This document shows positions 11,250 through 23,560 of a stretch of 64,000 bases of DNA, piece by piece. Numbering within the stretch: position 1 is the first letter of the stretch; every line of letters starts with the position of its first letter. This stretch comes from Mastigamoeba balamuthi (lineage: Eukaryota > Evosea > Mastigamoebida > Mastigamoebidae). Made by a program: the position numbers and the translations under genes. The stretch covers positions 837,748-901,747 of the forward strand of contig CACRSC010000273.1 in assembly GCA_902651635.1 (NCBI GenBank). The letters are read 5' to 3'. Below the pieces are notes generated by a model, which did no database searches, was not told the origin of the DNA, and saw only the letters and a list, made by a program, of their open reading frames with translations.

Positions 11250-14200
11250 TTACACAGACGCCTGCTGCTGGGGCGCAGACAGCGCCTTGACCTTGCAGCC
11301 GAGGCCCTCGCAGGCCAGCGCCATCTCGGCCACCGACTTGGCGGCGTCGACCGTCGCGGTCCTCGCGGCCGCCGCACAGCTGCGCGCCCTCTCGGCCGCC
11401 TCCCTCGCCTCGGCAGCCGCCGCCCCCTGCCTCTGCTCCTCGGCGCCCGCTGCCGCGAGCTCAGCTGCGCAGGCGTCGGCCGACGCGCTGTCCCTCGCCT
11501 CGGACGCGCGCAGTGCCTCGGACTTGGCGCGCAGCTCCGCGAGCTCGAGCAGCAGGCGCTGCTGCGACACGAGGAGGTCGTGCCTCTCGACGTCCCTGCG
11601 CCGCCTGCTCTCCGCCGCCTCGTCGCGCGCACGCTCGCTGGCCGCGCGCCTGCGCGCCGCCTCCTTCGCCGCGCTCTTCTCTGCCGCGATGGCTGCGCGC
11701 GCCTCAGAGGTCTCCTGCCTGAGCCTCTCGACCGTCGCGCGCAGGGCAGCGACGCGCTCAGAGTCGCAGGCGGCGGCAGAGGTCTCGCGGGCGGCGACGC
11801 GCTCCATGTCCTCCAGGGCGCGCTTGGTCTCGGCGCGCGCGGCGTAGGCGTCGCTGAGGGCGGCGAGCTGGCGCGAGCGCTCGTCGCGCAGCTGCTCGCG
11901 CGACTGCTCGAGCTCCGAGGCGGCCACCGCGAGGCTGTCCCTGCGCTCGCGCAGCCTCGCGTTCTCCTCCTGCAGCTCCGAGAGCCTCTTGCGGTCCGCG
12001 AGCAGCGACGCGCTCAGCCCCTCGATCTCGTGGCAGAGCTGCGTGGTCTCGTCCGCGATGCGCTGCGACTCGGAGTTGGCGCTCTCGGCCTCGGCCTCGA
12101 GCGCTCTGCACCGCCCCCTCAGCTCCTCCGCGAGGGACTCGGCCCTGCAAGCCCGCAGGTGAGTGCCGAGCAGAGCGAGCGCGCAAGGAGGGAACGCACG
12201 TCTGGGACAGAATGCGCGCGTTGCGCTGCTTGGTGTCCAGCGAGCGGAGCTTCTTGACAAGGACGTCGCGGTCGCGCAGGGCAGCGCGCTTGGCTTCGTC
12301 GGCCTCCGCCCGCGCCTTGAGCGCCGCCTCGAGCTGCGCCCTCGCCGAGTCGTAGCTCTCCTCGGCCTTCTTTCGGGTGCTCTGGGCCTTGGCCGCCGCC
12401 TCCTTCTCCCTGGCCACCATCTCGACGACATCGTCGTTGCTGTTGCTCTCCGCGCTGGCAGCGCCCTCGCCGAGCTTGGCGCACTGCAGCGCGGCCTCGA
12501 TGGACGCCCCCAGGGCTGCCTGCGCCCGGGCGATGTCCGACGCCTGCGACTGCAGCAGCTGCCACAGGTCGGCGGGCAGCGCCCCGGACGCTGCGCCGGC
12601 CGCCAGGCGCTGCAAGACGCCCTCGTACTCCTTCGTGTTGAACGCCGACCCGAGCGCGGACTCGGGGCACGGGAGCCTCTCGCGGGCCGACTGGGGCTCG
12701 TCCTTGGCCGGCCTGACGGGCGTGCCGGCGTTGGGGTGCGGCGGGAGCTCGGGGACGCGCGGCTGAACGGACTTGGAGGCCTTGCGCTCCTTCTTGCCGC
12801 CCGCGTGCGTGCTCGACCTCCGGTGCTTGCGCTCCTTGCGGTGCGACTTGGACTTGATCGACGCGTCGTCCTCGCTGTAGCTCGTCGGGCACGACGACGC
12901 GCTGGCCGAGAGCGCGCTGGCGAGCGCCGCCGAGGCGCTGTCGTCCGACTGCTTGAACAGGACCACAGGGGCGGCGCTCGGGGCCGCTGGCGGGGTCGCG
13001 GGCACCACGGGGACCATCGGCTGCGGGGCGGACGTGCAGCGCGTGTGCGGCGGCATCAGGGGGTTCGGCAGGCTCGGCAGCGACGCCGAGTACTTGGACT
13101 GCGACGCGTGCGCCTTGCTGTCGGCCAGCGTCATCATCCTCGCCGAGATCTCGTTCTGGTGCCTCTCCGAGACTACTTGTGCGCCCACCCCCCACCACCG
13201 CCCGCGGGTCAGAACGAGCGCAGAGCTGCTGCTACTGCTGCGCGGGTGCGGGCGCGCACTTCTGAACGACGAGCGCTTGGTGTTGTCGCGGCGCTTGTAC
13301 TCGTTGATGTCGGCGACCCAGTGCGCGCGCTCGTCGGGCGAGGAGCAGTGCACGCACATCTCCGTCTTGTCCGGGCGGCCGTCGCTCTGGACGGTGAGCT
13401 GGAACGACGTCGAGATGGGCTCCTTGGGGTCCAGCGCGCAGACGGCCGCGAGGCTCCACAGCCCGCGCAGGCGCATGCGGCCGCTGTCGTGCCTGTCGAC
13501 GAAGAGCAGCATGTCGTTGAGCAGCACGAGCCAGGGGTTCTTTGCCTCCCTCCAGCCGTCGACCTTGCGCACGGCGCCCTCGCGCACGAAGCGCCTGCTG
13601 GGCTGCACGATGACGGGCGCCGGCATGCCCGAGTCGCACTCGACGAGCCCCTGCAGCTCGACGACGCGCGAGGCGGCGTCGGCGTCGCGCTTGCGCTCGT
13701 TGATCGTCTCGGCGACGTCCTTGATGCGGTCGAGGGCCTTGCCGAGGCTCTCGAAGTCGACGTGCGTGGGGTCGGTGAAGCGGATGAGCTCCTCGAGCAG
13801 CAGCTTGTAGCGCGGCACGCGCTGTATCGGCATGATGAGGTAGCTCTGCAGGTCCATCAGCTGCTCGCCGGGGTCTGCCAGCGTCGCGTTGACGCGCGCG
13901 ATCGCGGCCGAGAGCATCTCCGCGAAGGCCTTGGTCTTGCGCAGCGCTGCCAGCGTCGCGATGGCCGTCTCGTAGCGGTTGACGTACTCGATGTAGACCT
14001 TGAACGTCGGCACCTGGAGCGCAGGGGACGTGTCAGCGGCCGCCAGGGCTGCGGCGGGCGGACAGGGGTGCGCACCATCCGGAGGAAGACGGACGAGAGC
14101 GACTGGCTCTGCGGCCACGAGGACATCTGCTCCTCCAGCATTTTCAGGAACTGTGTGTTGACGTTCTGTTGGAGGCGAGGGCGTCAGTGCGACACCAGGG

Positions 14201-15140
14201 GGCCAATGAGAGAGGCGCGGAAACGGACCTTGATCATCTCGACGTTGAGGAAGAGCTTAGAGACCTGCTCGGGCGTGATCACGGGCTTGGGCTGCGCCGA
14301 CGCCTCCTTCATAGGCACGTAGAACCCCTGCGCCGAGAGAGCCGTGAATCGTTGCGTAAAAAAAAGAAAAAGCGAGGACAAAAAGAACAGCAAACACAAA
14401 ACCGCCACTGCGACGTCATGGTCAAATGGTCAAGGAAACTGCAGGCCGAGATTTGGACGGAATACGGAAGGTTGACGCGTGGGCGAAAAAAGCGGCCGGG
14501 AATGCACCTCGTATAGGATATGGAGGGACCGCACGTAGGTGCGCTCCGTGGCGACTATGTCCGAGACCAGCTTGCTCCTCCTCCTCTGCCTCGACGAGAG
14601 CGCGCTCACCTTGTACGCCTCGACTGCGCGAGCCCAGCCCACCCCCAGGATTGGCTGGGTGGGTATCCCAACAGAACAAACGGGCATACTAGTGCAATAC
14701 TGCCCCACCCCCACTCCCCGCCCCCATTCACATAAAGGTGGGGCGTCTTTTTCCTCCCGCACCTGTCGTCCTCCACCTGCGCCGTATGTACCACGCCCTG
14801 ACGTGGCGCTGCAGCACCTTGGCGGCCTCTGCGTGGGGGGAGGGGGCGAGCGGTCAGACCCCCTGCGAGCACTTCGGCCGGGGAAGGGGGAGGGGAGGGC
14901 ACCGTGCTCCTCGGGCGTGCCGGCGGCCATCTGGCGGTGCCCGTTGCTCCTGCGGCGGGGCGGGGAGGCCGCGCGGGCGACGACGACCTTGGAGCGGAGC
15001 TCCTCGCGGACGCCGCGCTTGAGCTGCTCGACGGCGACGCGCGGGGGGCTGCCCAGGCTCGGGCGCCTGCCCCCGGGCTCGCTCTGCGGCTGCGGCTGCG
15101 GCTGCTGCGTGGCGGGGTGGGCTGTGATCGCCGTTGCCAT
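11250..15140 (-). CDS. Rho guanine-nucleotide exchange factor (DH-PH) with long coiled coil
   Basis: The protein starts MATAITAHPATQQPQPQPQ at 15140, with an in-frame Met at 15164 as an alternative. A Gln/Pro-rich N terminus leads to the Dbl-homology domain: KLVSDIVATERTYVRSL (CR1, near 14570), FLKMLEEQMSSWPQ, and LQSYLIMPIQRVPRYKLLLE (CR3, near 13800-13860). A PH domain follows (VREGAVRKVDG to HWVADINEYKRR, about 13290-13600). Next comes a Ser/Pro- and Lys-rich linker, then a long Ala/Glu/Arg-rich coiled coil from about 12400 to the stop at 11250. DH-PH proteins exchange GDP for GTP on Rho/Rac GTPases and control actin. There are several introns: the DH domain is split at least twice (14090-14540), and one intron falls near 12150-12200. 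I estimate about 1,100 residues. Family assignment is firm; the GTPase partner is unknown. Confidence 0.88.
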
Positions 15141-15583
15141 CCTACTCCCACGGGGGTGTGTCACGCTTTCTCTCCGCTTTTTAGAAAAAGTACTGGGTTT
15201 TCGCGCTCTTTTTTTGCGAATTATCCGCGAATTAATTGCATGGGTCAGAATCTGGCCGAGATATCTCTGCAGCGAAAACAGAACCAGCCCCGCGGGCTAC
15301 GTCATGGAGAGATATGCAGCATCTTGGATCTTGGCCACCAGTACCATCCCCCCAGGATACGCAAGCTCACTCTGAGCACTGCCCTTGATAACCTCTCGGA
15401 TGCAACACTGTGTCCAGTGGACTCTCGCGTGATGGCCTGCTTTCCTCGGGTGCTCCTGGCACCTCGTGTAATTTCCACAGCGTGCGAGATATTTCGGATT
15501 GCTAGATCTGGTCGCGACTTCCTGACTATTTTTGGATCCCCTGGTGGGCGTGCTCCTGCGCGCTGCGGTCGGCCATCACGCGG
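15141..15583. promoter_or_regulatory. Divergent promoter region, RhoGEF / kinesin
   Basis: The 443 bp lie between two divergent start codons. The RhoGEF side (15175-15240) is clearly AT-rich with T and A runs, unlike the surrounding coding DNA, which fits a promoter. No specific factor site is claimed. Confidence 0.45.
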
Positions 15584-18500
15584 AATGGAGGACGTCGCGA
15601 TCACCGTGTGCGTGCGAGTGCGGCCCCCGAAGTCCGACAACGTGTGTTCCGCGGACTCGTTTCTCTGCTCTCCCCTGGTCCGCGGACAAAACTGCGCTGA
15701 CTGCACTTCGGGTTCGCAGGAGAAGCGCTGCGTGCGAATCGAGGAACAGCGCGGAGAGGTCATATGGGACAACACGCGGCCGTTCACGTTCGACGCGGTC
15801 GCGGGCGAGTACACAGTTCAGGTCCGCTCGGCTCTGAGCGCATTTCGCGAGAGGCCCACAGTTGCTCTTTCCGCGATCTTTCTCAGGAGTCCGTTTTCGA
15901 GATGGTCGGCCGCCCGGTCGCAGAGGCCTGCTTCGCGGGCTTCCACTCGACGTGCTTCGCCTACGGCCAGACTGGCAGCGGTGCCCCCGCGCTCAGCGTG
16001 TCCCGCGAAACGCCTCAATTGACTCTCTATTCGCTGCTGCAGGCAAGACGCACACAATGATGGGGCTGCTCGACCCCAAGGGCTGCCTGCGGCGCCACGA
16101 GCACCGTGGCATAGCGCCCAGGGCCCTCGAGGTCATCTTCGGGCTGGTCGAGGCCTCGGGGGCCTCGGGCCCCGCGGCGCCAGAGTTCACCGTCGAGTGC
16201 ACGATGGTCGAGCTCTACGGGACGCACATCTTCGACCTGCTCAACCCCACCGACAAGAACCTGAGCCTCAGGGAGACCAAGGACAGGGGCGTCATCGTCG
16301 AGGGCGTGGAGGCGGTGCCCGCCACGACCGCGCAAGAGGCGATAGAGCTGCTGCAGAAGGGAAACAGGAACAGGACCGTGGGGAGCACTCGGATGAACAG
16401 CCAGTCGAGCAGATCGCACTGCGTCTTCACCCTGGAGCTCTCGTCTACGGTGCGCGCTGCCTGCGCTTGCTCGTGATGAGGCCTAACAGGCAGCGTGGAC
16501 CTCGCAGTGGAAGCAGTCCAGCGGTTCCTCTGTGGTCCAGTACTCCCGGATGAACATGGTCGACCTCGCGGGGTCGGAGCGGCAGAGCGCGACGTCGGCT
16601 GTCGGCGTGACGCTCAAGGAAGCGGGTCAGATCAACATGTCGCTGACCATCCTGGCCAAGGTCATTAGGGCCCTCGTTGCAGTCTCCCAGGGCCGCGAGA
16701 GCTTCGTCCCCTACAGGGAGTCGAAGCTGACGTCCCTTCTCAAAGTAGGATTGCGGCCCTCCCATCGGCTCCCGAATTCTCACAGCGCTGTAGGACTCCC
16801 TCGGAGGCAACAGCAAGACTGCCATCGTTGCGACGATATCACCGACGGCGGACAGCAAGGCGGAAACACTGTCAACCCTCGAGTTTGCGCAGAGCGCGAA
16901 GAAGATCAAGAACAGGGCGGTGATCAACACGAAGCAGGCGGTGGACGTCGACAAGCTCCAGTCTGAGCTGGAGAAGTTCAAGAGCGAGAACATGGCCCTC
17001 AAGAGTGCCCAAATCAATTGCCCTTCTCTGCCTAATGCGAGACCGCCAGGAATGTTGGAGACCGCCAAGCCCGAGCCCGTCGAAGTGGAGCCAACAACTT
17101 CTGTACGAGCTCACCGTGCGTCGAGTCCTGGGACTCATTGGGGGGTGCATAGCGACGACGGGCAGACGAGCTGGAGGAGATGGTGAAGCATCTGAAGATC
17201 GACCTCGCGCGAGCACGAAAGAAGGCACGGATGAAGGACGTGGCATGCAAGGAGCTTGCAAAGGAGGTGGCCCAGGTCAAGGAGCAGCTGATGATGGTCA
17301 CCGCGGCCAACACGCCGGCAAGTCAGCCCGACGAGGACGACCGCCGGTCTCAGAAGAGCGAATGCAGCATCGAGAACCAACTCGAGAGCGACATGCTGTT
17401 CTCCAAGCCGGCGCCCATTGGCTGGTCGTCGCACCCCAGTGCTGTGGGACTCCCTGGTGGCCCGCGGCCCCTCACCACGGCGGCCAACTTTGAGGAGCTG
17501 CAGCAGAAGCTGGAAAAGCGTCTGAGCCAGCGGGCCCTGCTGGTCGAGAGTATCTCTTCGTCGCCTGGGCAGGAGAAGATGTCCCGAGAGGCACCAGCTC
17601 AGGGCCCTGCAGCCCCTGTGGCGGGCCAGATGGTGGCCGAGAGCCAACAGGAACGCGAACAGGAGGAGGCAGTCTGCCCGCAAGTAGATGCAGATCACCC
17701 CGAGATTCAGTTGAAGGAGTCTCTGGCAGCATCCGCATCGGAGCAGTCCACTCCCGTTCCAGAGGAGAGGGAACCACAGAAGGAGGAGCACAAGAAAGAG
17801 GACCAGGATGCGGCTGCGCTGAGGAGAAGAGATTCGTGTTATGTGGGGACGACAGTCGTGACACTCGAGAAGGAAGACCTGGCAGCCGACTTGGAGAAGG
17901 AGATGCTGTTCGGCCGCCCTCGGGCTGTATCTGTGGAACTCTCCGCACCCTCTACTGCCAGGGACGAGCCAGCATCCCTCAAAGGTGCTCTTCCGGATGG
18001 GAAGCCAGAAAAGGGCTCCAGAGAGAAGAAATCCCAGAAGCCCCAGATCGCAACTGCAGTGATACAGAAACCCGTCGACGAGCCCCGACACTCGCGCTCC
18101 ACAGCCAAAGCCACTGACACTCCCGAGGACGCCAAGGCAAAGCTGGCAGCGAATGCCCGCACGAGCTCGCTGCTCACACTGGCGAAGATCAAGCAGACGG
18201 CCGACATTCTGCAGGCAATGCGGGCAGCGTCTGCGCGCACACGTACTGTCTCAAATGGCGTTGCCCAGCAGCCCAGGACAGGAACTGGCATGAAGCAGGC
18301 CGAGAAGCCCGTATCACACCCGCGCAGGGATCTCGCCAGCTCAATGCGAGGCTCGCGTTCGGGATCAGATGCGGAGAACGCAAGCTCGAGAGTGGCGAGG
18401 AGGGCTCGCTCGCCAGTTTCAGATCCAGAAAAGGCCACTCGGAGGAGGAGTCGCTCTGTCGTGGGCAGCGCTCTTCCAAAGAGGGCGTCACCTGTGGACG

Positions 18501-18706
18501 AACCACTGTCATCTCGGGGGCCGGTGTCTCAGCGTGGAGCAAAGAAGCAATTCTCGCACACCGGGATAGCTGAGAAGGGGGAGGACTCGAGCGGCTATTC
18601 CAGCGGAAGTAGCACAGAAGCCCGGGCACGATCCAGCAGGTCTGCCGTGCCCGTTGCAGAGGACGGACCCAAGGAACGGATGCGCAGGAGCACAGTTGGC
18701 ATGTGA
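15584..18706 (+). CDS. Kinesin-12-like motor protein
   Basis: A plus-end type kinesin with an N-terminal motor begins MEDVAITVCVRVRPPKSDN. The P-loop is AYGQTGSGKTHTMMG, with an intron (15981-16042, 62 nt) inside the glycine codon before Lys-Thr. Switch I is NSQSSRSHCVF and switch II is NMVDLAGSERQ. The end of the motor (DSLGGNSKTAIVATISP, then STLEFAQSAKKIKNRAVIN) resembles the kinesin-12/KIF15 group. Clear introns lie at 15822-15886, 15981-16042, 16450-16507 and 16745-16793, plus about two more between 17010 and 17170. A coiled coil follows (LEEMVKHLKIDLARARKK), then a long Ser/Glu/Lys-rich tail to the TGA at 18706. Motor and nucleotide sites are complete, so it should be an active ATPase. 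Subfamily placement is from motif likeness only. Confidence 0.88.
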
Positions 18707-19067
18707 AGGGCCGAAGTGGTGACACAAAAATTTTTATGGCAGTGCCATTACAAAAGCGAAGACCCTATTGTCACTGCATCCAGAGGGTGCGTTACGGTGC
18801 CCAGGGTCCCCTGAACACGGAGTGACGTGCTGTGTGTGCGTTGTCGGCCGGCGGGCCTCTTTGGACAACCGAGGTCGCAGGGCGCTCACTAGTTTCAGAC
18901 CCTAAAAGAACACTTAGAGACACAGCTGTTCTGTTGTCAGCAGTTCGTCACACAGTAGTGAAGACCTCTCTCTGTTGCCATAACGTCCAGAGGGATAAAT
19001 GGGTGTGGGTGGGTTGTCTTGCGCAGCCGACGGGTGGCGTGCAAGTGCCCCGGTACAGCTTGCTGCT
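18707..19067. other. Convergent intergenic region
   Basis: The 3' ends of the kinesin and of the PPC-repeat receptor face each other over 361 bp. I see no gene or repeat here, only presumed 3' UTRs. Confidence 0.5.
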
Positions 19068-22000
19068 CTAGGAGATGACCGTGTAGTCAGCACGGAACGT
19101 CCTCCTCTTCCACCACACGATGGCAAACCCGATGCCCGCGGCGCCGACAATCAGCGAGATGACCAGGATCGCAACCCCTGCCTTCTGCCCGGGGGTCATG
19201 CCACCGTCCGAGGGCTGCGGGGGCCAGATGGGGCCCAGCTGGGTGCCCCTGAGGTGGAAGAACCCGTCGGCCTTGGTGGCGTTGGGCTTGCTGGTCACGA
19301 CAACCCAGTAGTCGGTGCCCTTGAACGCGTCAAACGTGATGTCGGCCTGCGCGCCGGGTATCTGCTGCGACTCGTGCACGCAGTTGACTCCGCGGTTCCT
19401 GTGCGAAGGAGACCCCGGACGTCAGCGCCAGATAGGGCGAAGAGGCTTAACGTACTCGCTGCAGCCCTCGTAGACGTCAATGAGCGTGTCGAAGTCGGTA
19501 GGCAGGAAGTTGGTGGTGAACTGGACCTTCTGGTCGGTGCCCTTGAACCAGAACCACGCGCCCCTGAACGGCTGCGGGCGGCACGTGCCCGCGCTCGTGT
19601 TCATGAACGACGTGAACGCGTCAAACTCGACGGGCCAGCTGACGATCTCCTTGGCGGTCGTGCACATGCTGTTCTCCGACTTCGGCCTGATAGTGTCGCC
19701 CTCGAGCGCGAGGAGGCGGAAGAACCCAGAGGGCTTGAGCGCCGTCATCTGGTTCGTCACGGTGATGAAGTACGTGGCGCCCTTGTACGCGTCGAACGTG
19801 ACCTCGCCCTTGTCCTCGCCCGTCTCGTGCGACTCGGCAACGCACTGGCGCCCACGGTCGCTGCGAGGGTGAAAGGAGGCAACACCCGTCAGCGCACACC
19901 GGATAGCAGAGAGGGTAGGGATGCTCGTACGCGTAGCAGGCGGAGTACACATCGACGGTGGTCTCGAAGTCGGTGTCGTCAAAGTCTGTGCTGATAGTGA
20001 TCTTGTGGTCCGTCCCGTCGACCATGAACCAGTTGGCTGCACAGCAGAGAAACCGTGAGGCCACGGAGCTCCACAGCGCACAGCTTGAGGTGAGGGGAGG
20101 CGAGCGCACCCTTGGACTCCCAGCCCTCGTGGCAAGTGCCGTTGCTCTTCTCGGCATAGGTGGTCATGCCGTAGGCCTCGAAGGGCAGGGAGGTTATCTT
20201 CCTGGCGCCCGTGCAGTAGGCGTTCTTGGGGCTCTTCTCGTCAAAGACCTGCAGGTAGAAGATGCCGCTGGTGTTCTGGAAGCCGTGCACGTAGACGTAG
20301 TACGTCGCGCGCCTGAACGACTGCCAGATGACACGCGACTTCTTGCCGCAGCCCTCGTAGTCGTCGTTGTGGGCAAAGCACGTGAAGTTGTCCTGGCACG
20401 CCGTGTACACGTCGATCATAGTGTCAAAGTCCGTCTCCTCCGAGCACGTTGTCGCGACCATCTTGTTGCCCGTGCCCGTGACCGCGAACCACTGCCCGAC
20501 CTCCTTCCTGCCCGTGCACGTCGAGTGCGTCCTGACGGCGCCCGTCGTGACGCCCGTGATGCCGTACGGCACCGTCGCGACCTCGACCGCCTGCTCGCAC
20601 TTGCCGTGCGGAATGGGGTCCTCCTCCCTGAACTCCATGTGGATCATGCCCTGCGGGCGCTCGCCCTTGCCGTAGACGAAGATGAAGTACGTGTGGCGCG
20701 GCTCGGCGGTGAACGTCAGCACCAGCTGGCCCGTCACGCACGTCGAGTTGCTCGTCTGCACGCAGCGCGTCGAGTCGCAGGCGCCGTAGACCTCGACAGC
20801 CGTCGTCGCCGTCGTCGCGGGCATGCACGTGTCGATCGTGATCGAGGCGCTCTTGGCGCCGCCGTGGTAGTACTGGAACCAGCGGCCCTTGTCGGCCCTC
20901 CTGGGCGCGCTGCAACCGTGCAGCGACGCGGGGACGAGCCAGTTGTCCTGCGACACAGAGTACGGCAGCTGCGTGATGTTGTGCGACTTCCAGCAGTTGG
21001 TGTTGGACGCGTTGACCGAGGGCTCGATCGTCAGCGTGTAGTTGCCGCCCTTGGTCGAGTCCTGGAAGCCCGAGACGAAGATCCAGTAGTCCTGGTGCGT
21101 CTGCGCGAGGAAGCGCACCGCAGAGTTGCGCCCGCAGAAGTCGTCGTTCCACGTCGTGCACTGCGCGACGGTGCCGTCGTCGTTGCACTGCGTGTACACG
21201 TCGATCGCGTTGTCAAACGTCACCTTAGTGTTGTCGACGCCGCACGTGTACGCGTCGATCATCTGCCCCATGCCGTGGTACCTGAACCACTGGCCTGCAC
21301 GCGGGAGGGGGAACGGGAACACGCGAGTCTGTCAGCATATCTGCTTCGCGTGCACGACGGGCTTTGCGCGAAACGAGGGGCATGGCATCCAGCCTCGGGA
21401 GAGGAATGCAGATTCAGGATAAGGCCCACAGCGCGATGCAACGCAATAATGCCGGCAATGCAGGTGCGTTCTAAAAACAGAGAACAGGAAACGTCCACAC
21501 AATAGAAGAGGGCGTGCTGATGGGCAGGAGACGTACCACGGCGGGACTTGCTCTGGCAGGTTGAGTACGTCTCGAGCGCGTTGGCAGTGTTGCCGTTGTG
21601 GTAGAACGGCATCCTGTTGACGGGAATCGCGTTGACACACCTCGAGTTCTCGTTGGGGTCCACTGAGGGCCGGGATGAGAAAGGGGACGGAGCGGGTCCC
21701 AGAAGGCGGTGGGTTGGCTGGCTGGCTGTCAGCAGAGGGGAGACGCACTGTCCTCCATCTGGACGACGAACTTGCCCTTGGCCTGGGCTCCGTAGCCAGA
21801 GATGAAGATCCAGTAATCCGCAGTCGGAACGGCGAAGAACGTGACCTCGGACTTGACGCCGCACGAGTCGTCGTTCTGGACGACGTGCACCGCGTCAGCA
21901 CAGGCAACGTGCGTCAGGGCAAGAAAATCACGAGAGAAAGGGGGAGATCCGCACGTAGGTGAGGCACTTGAGGGCACCGCCGTCAGCAGCGCAGCCGCCG

Positions 22001-23122
22001 GTGTAGACCTCGATGTACGTGTCGAGGGTCATGTCCTCGTCGCACGTGTGCACCTTGACGTGGCCGCCGTGGCCGGTGAGCTTGTACCACAGGCCCGCGC
22101 CCGTCGTGTTGGTCGGCCCGCAGCGCCGGGGCAGCGCCGGCGACTGCGTCGTGTCGCCGAGCGCGGCGTACGGCAGGTCCCTGACGACCGTCGCGTCCTG
22201 GCACTTGGTGTTCTTGGGGGTCTCGACTGCGTGCGGGTGGCCGTTGAGTTGTTGTTGTTGTTGTGATTTCGCGTGTTTGTTTTGACTTGTATGTCCGCTG
22301 CGTTGCGTGCGCGCAGGCAGAAGTAGAAAACCGCGACAGACACGGCACAGAAGTCAAAGGCGCGAGGAAAAGTGCACATGCAACACCGCGCGTCATCAAA
22401 CGCGGCGGTTAAAGCAGAAGGGGCACAGGGCGCAACACTGGGGGCGCAAGGGGGGGGAGACGCAGACGCACCGGGGGTGAGGACGAGGACGAACTCGCCC
22501 GTGTCGGAGCCGAAGCCCGAGACGAAGATGTAGTAGGACCTGCCCTTGCGCGTGTCGAAGGTGACCTTGGAGCGCTTGCCCCCGCAGCCGTCGTCGTCGA
22601 AGGCCGAGCAGTTGGCGCTGCAGTCGTTGTCAAAGACCGCGATCACCGTGTCGAAGCTCGTGTCCTCGTCGCACAGGCTCGCGACGACCCTCTGCCCCGT
22701 CCCCTCCAGCTTGTACCAGTGCCCTGCGCCACGTCATCAGACCCCCGGGCTGCGGGGGGGGAGAACGGGGGAGACGCGAGGGGCTCTGTGCACCTCTCTT
22801 GTTGGGGCCCAGCATGCGGCACGAGGGGTTCGAGATGGGCTGGCGCGTCGTCATCCCCGAGTACTCGGTGTTGAGGACGGCGGTGCAGGCCTCGGCGCAC
22901 GACCCGCACGCGGCCCACGCGGCGCCGCTCAGGAGCGCCAGCGCGAGCAGACATCTGCGGTGCCAGAGCAGAGCAGACAACAGACACCCCCCAGTGCGAG
23001 AGCACGCGCGGATCAGCGGATATGGCGCGAGCGGGTGACGGGGGAAGGGGGGGACAGCAGCGTTGCGGGGGGGGGGGCGCGGCTGGGGGAGCGGGGAGGG
23101 GAGCGTACAGTTTGAGCTGCAT
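19068..23122 (-). CDS. Type I membrane protein with seven PPC-like extracellular repeats
   Basis: I place the start at the ATG at 23122. A 14-nt exon (23109-23122) joined over a 154-nt intron to 22954 gives a clean signal peptide, MQLKLCLLALALLSGAAWA. The ectodomain has seven copies of a roughly 120-150 residue beta-rich unit. Typical pieces are GQWFAVTGTGNKMVATTC, TDFDTMIDVYTACQ, and RATYYVYVHGFQNTSGIFYL. This is the pattern of bacterial pre-peptidase C-terminal (PPC) domains: W-Y/F-K/F, a D-T-x-I-x-V-Y strand, and Y-x-x-V-x-G-F. A membrane helix (VAILVISLIVGAAGIGFAIV), a WWKRR stop-transfer and a very short tail (RADYTVIS) end the protein. Introns fall within and between repeats; one (about 22210-22470) is long and holds a GTT microsatellite. 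Ligand unknown; adhesion or glycan binding is a guess. Confidence 0.8.
22246..22264. repeat. GTT microsatellite in intron
   Basis: About six GTT units (plus strand) lie inside an intron of the PPC-repeat receptor. The tract falls outside the repeat-coding frames. Confidence 0.7.
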
Positions 23123-23410
23123 GGTTACGGGCAAAGCAGAAATTATAGAAGAAAAACCTCCACGCCCACACCAGAGAGACCCCGCGGAGGATTCTCTGGT
23201 GACGTGTGTGCGAATATCGCCACACCCCCTGCGTGTCGGGGTGTCGTGCGCTCGGGTGTGCCTCCGCTCCCTCCCCTCCCTCTCACCCCACCGTGCTGCT
23301 GCCGGGGGCCTTGTTGCAGTGGCTCTCCCCGCTCTGGTCGTCATCGCGTATCGCGTGTGTCGCTGCTACCTCTTAGCTCGGAGAATCTCGAGCAAGGGAC
23401 CCATTCTCGT

Positions 23411-23423
23411 TTCCGGAACGTTC
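23411..23423. promoter_or_regulatory. Heat-shock-element-like site
   Basis: TTCCGGAACGTTC is a perfect three-unit array of alternating inverted pentamers (nTTCn/nGAAn), the binding pattern of eukaryotic heat-shock factor. It lies 138 bp before the WD40 start codon and about 290 bp upstream of the divergent PPC receptor. The pattern is seen; binding is inference. Confidence 0.5.
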
Positions 23424-23516
23424 CAGCAGTCCGCTTCCGTTTCCGAAATATCCCGAAGGCACGCACTTGGGGAGCAGGTGCACCGTCGCGCAGCGAATAT
23501 CAACTCCGCGGCGCCA

Positions 23517-23522
23517 TTTATA
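23517..23522 (+). promoter_or_regulatory. TATA-like element of the WD40 gene
   Basis: TTTATA sits 39 nt before the ATG at 23561 in otherwise GC-rich DNA. The position fits a core promoter with a short 5' UTR. Confidence 0.35.
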
Positions 23523-23560
23523 CCGCCCGCAGCGGCCGTCGGTTTCGCGTCGAGCCAACA

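Noticed and set aside
22630-22980. Starting the PPC receptor at 22980.
   Set aside because: The codon there is TTG, not ATG. The 14-nt upstream exon gives a proper Met and a better signal peptide.
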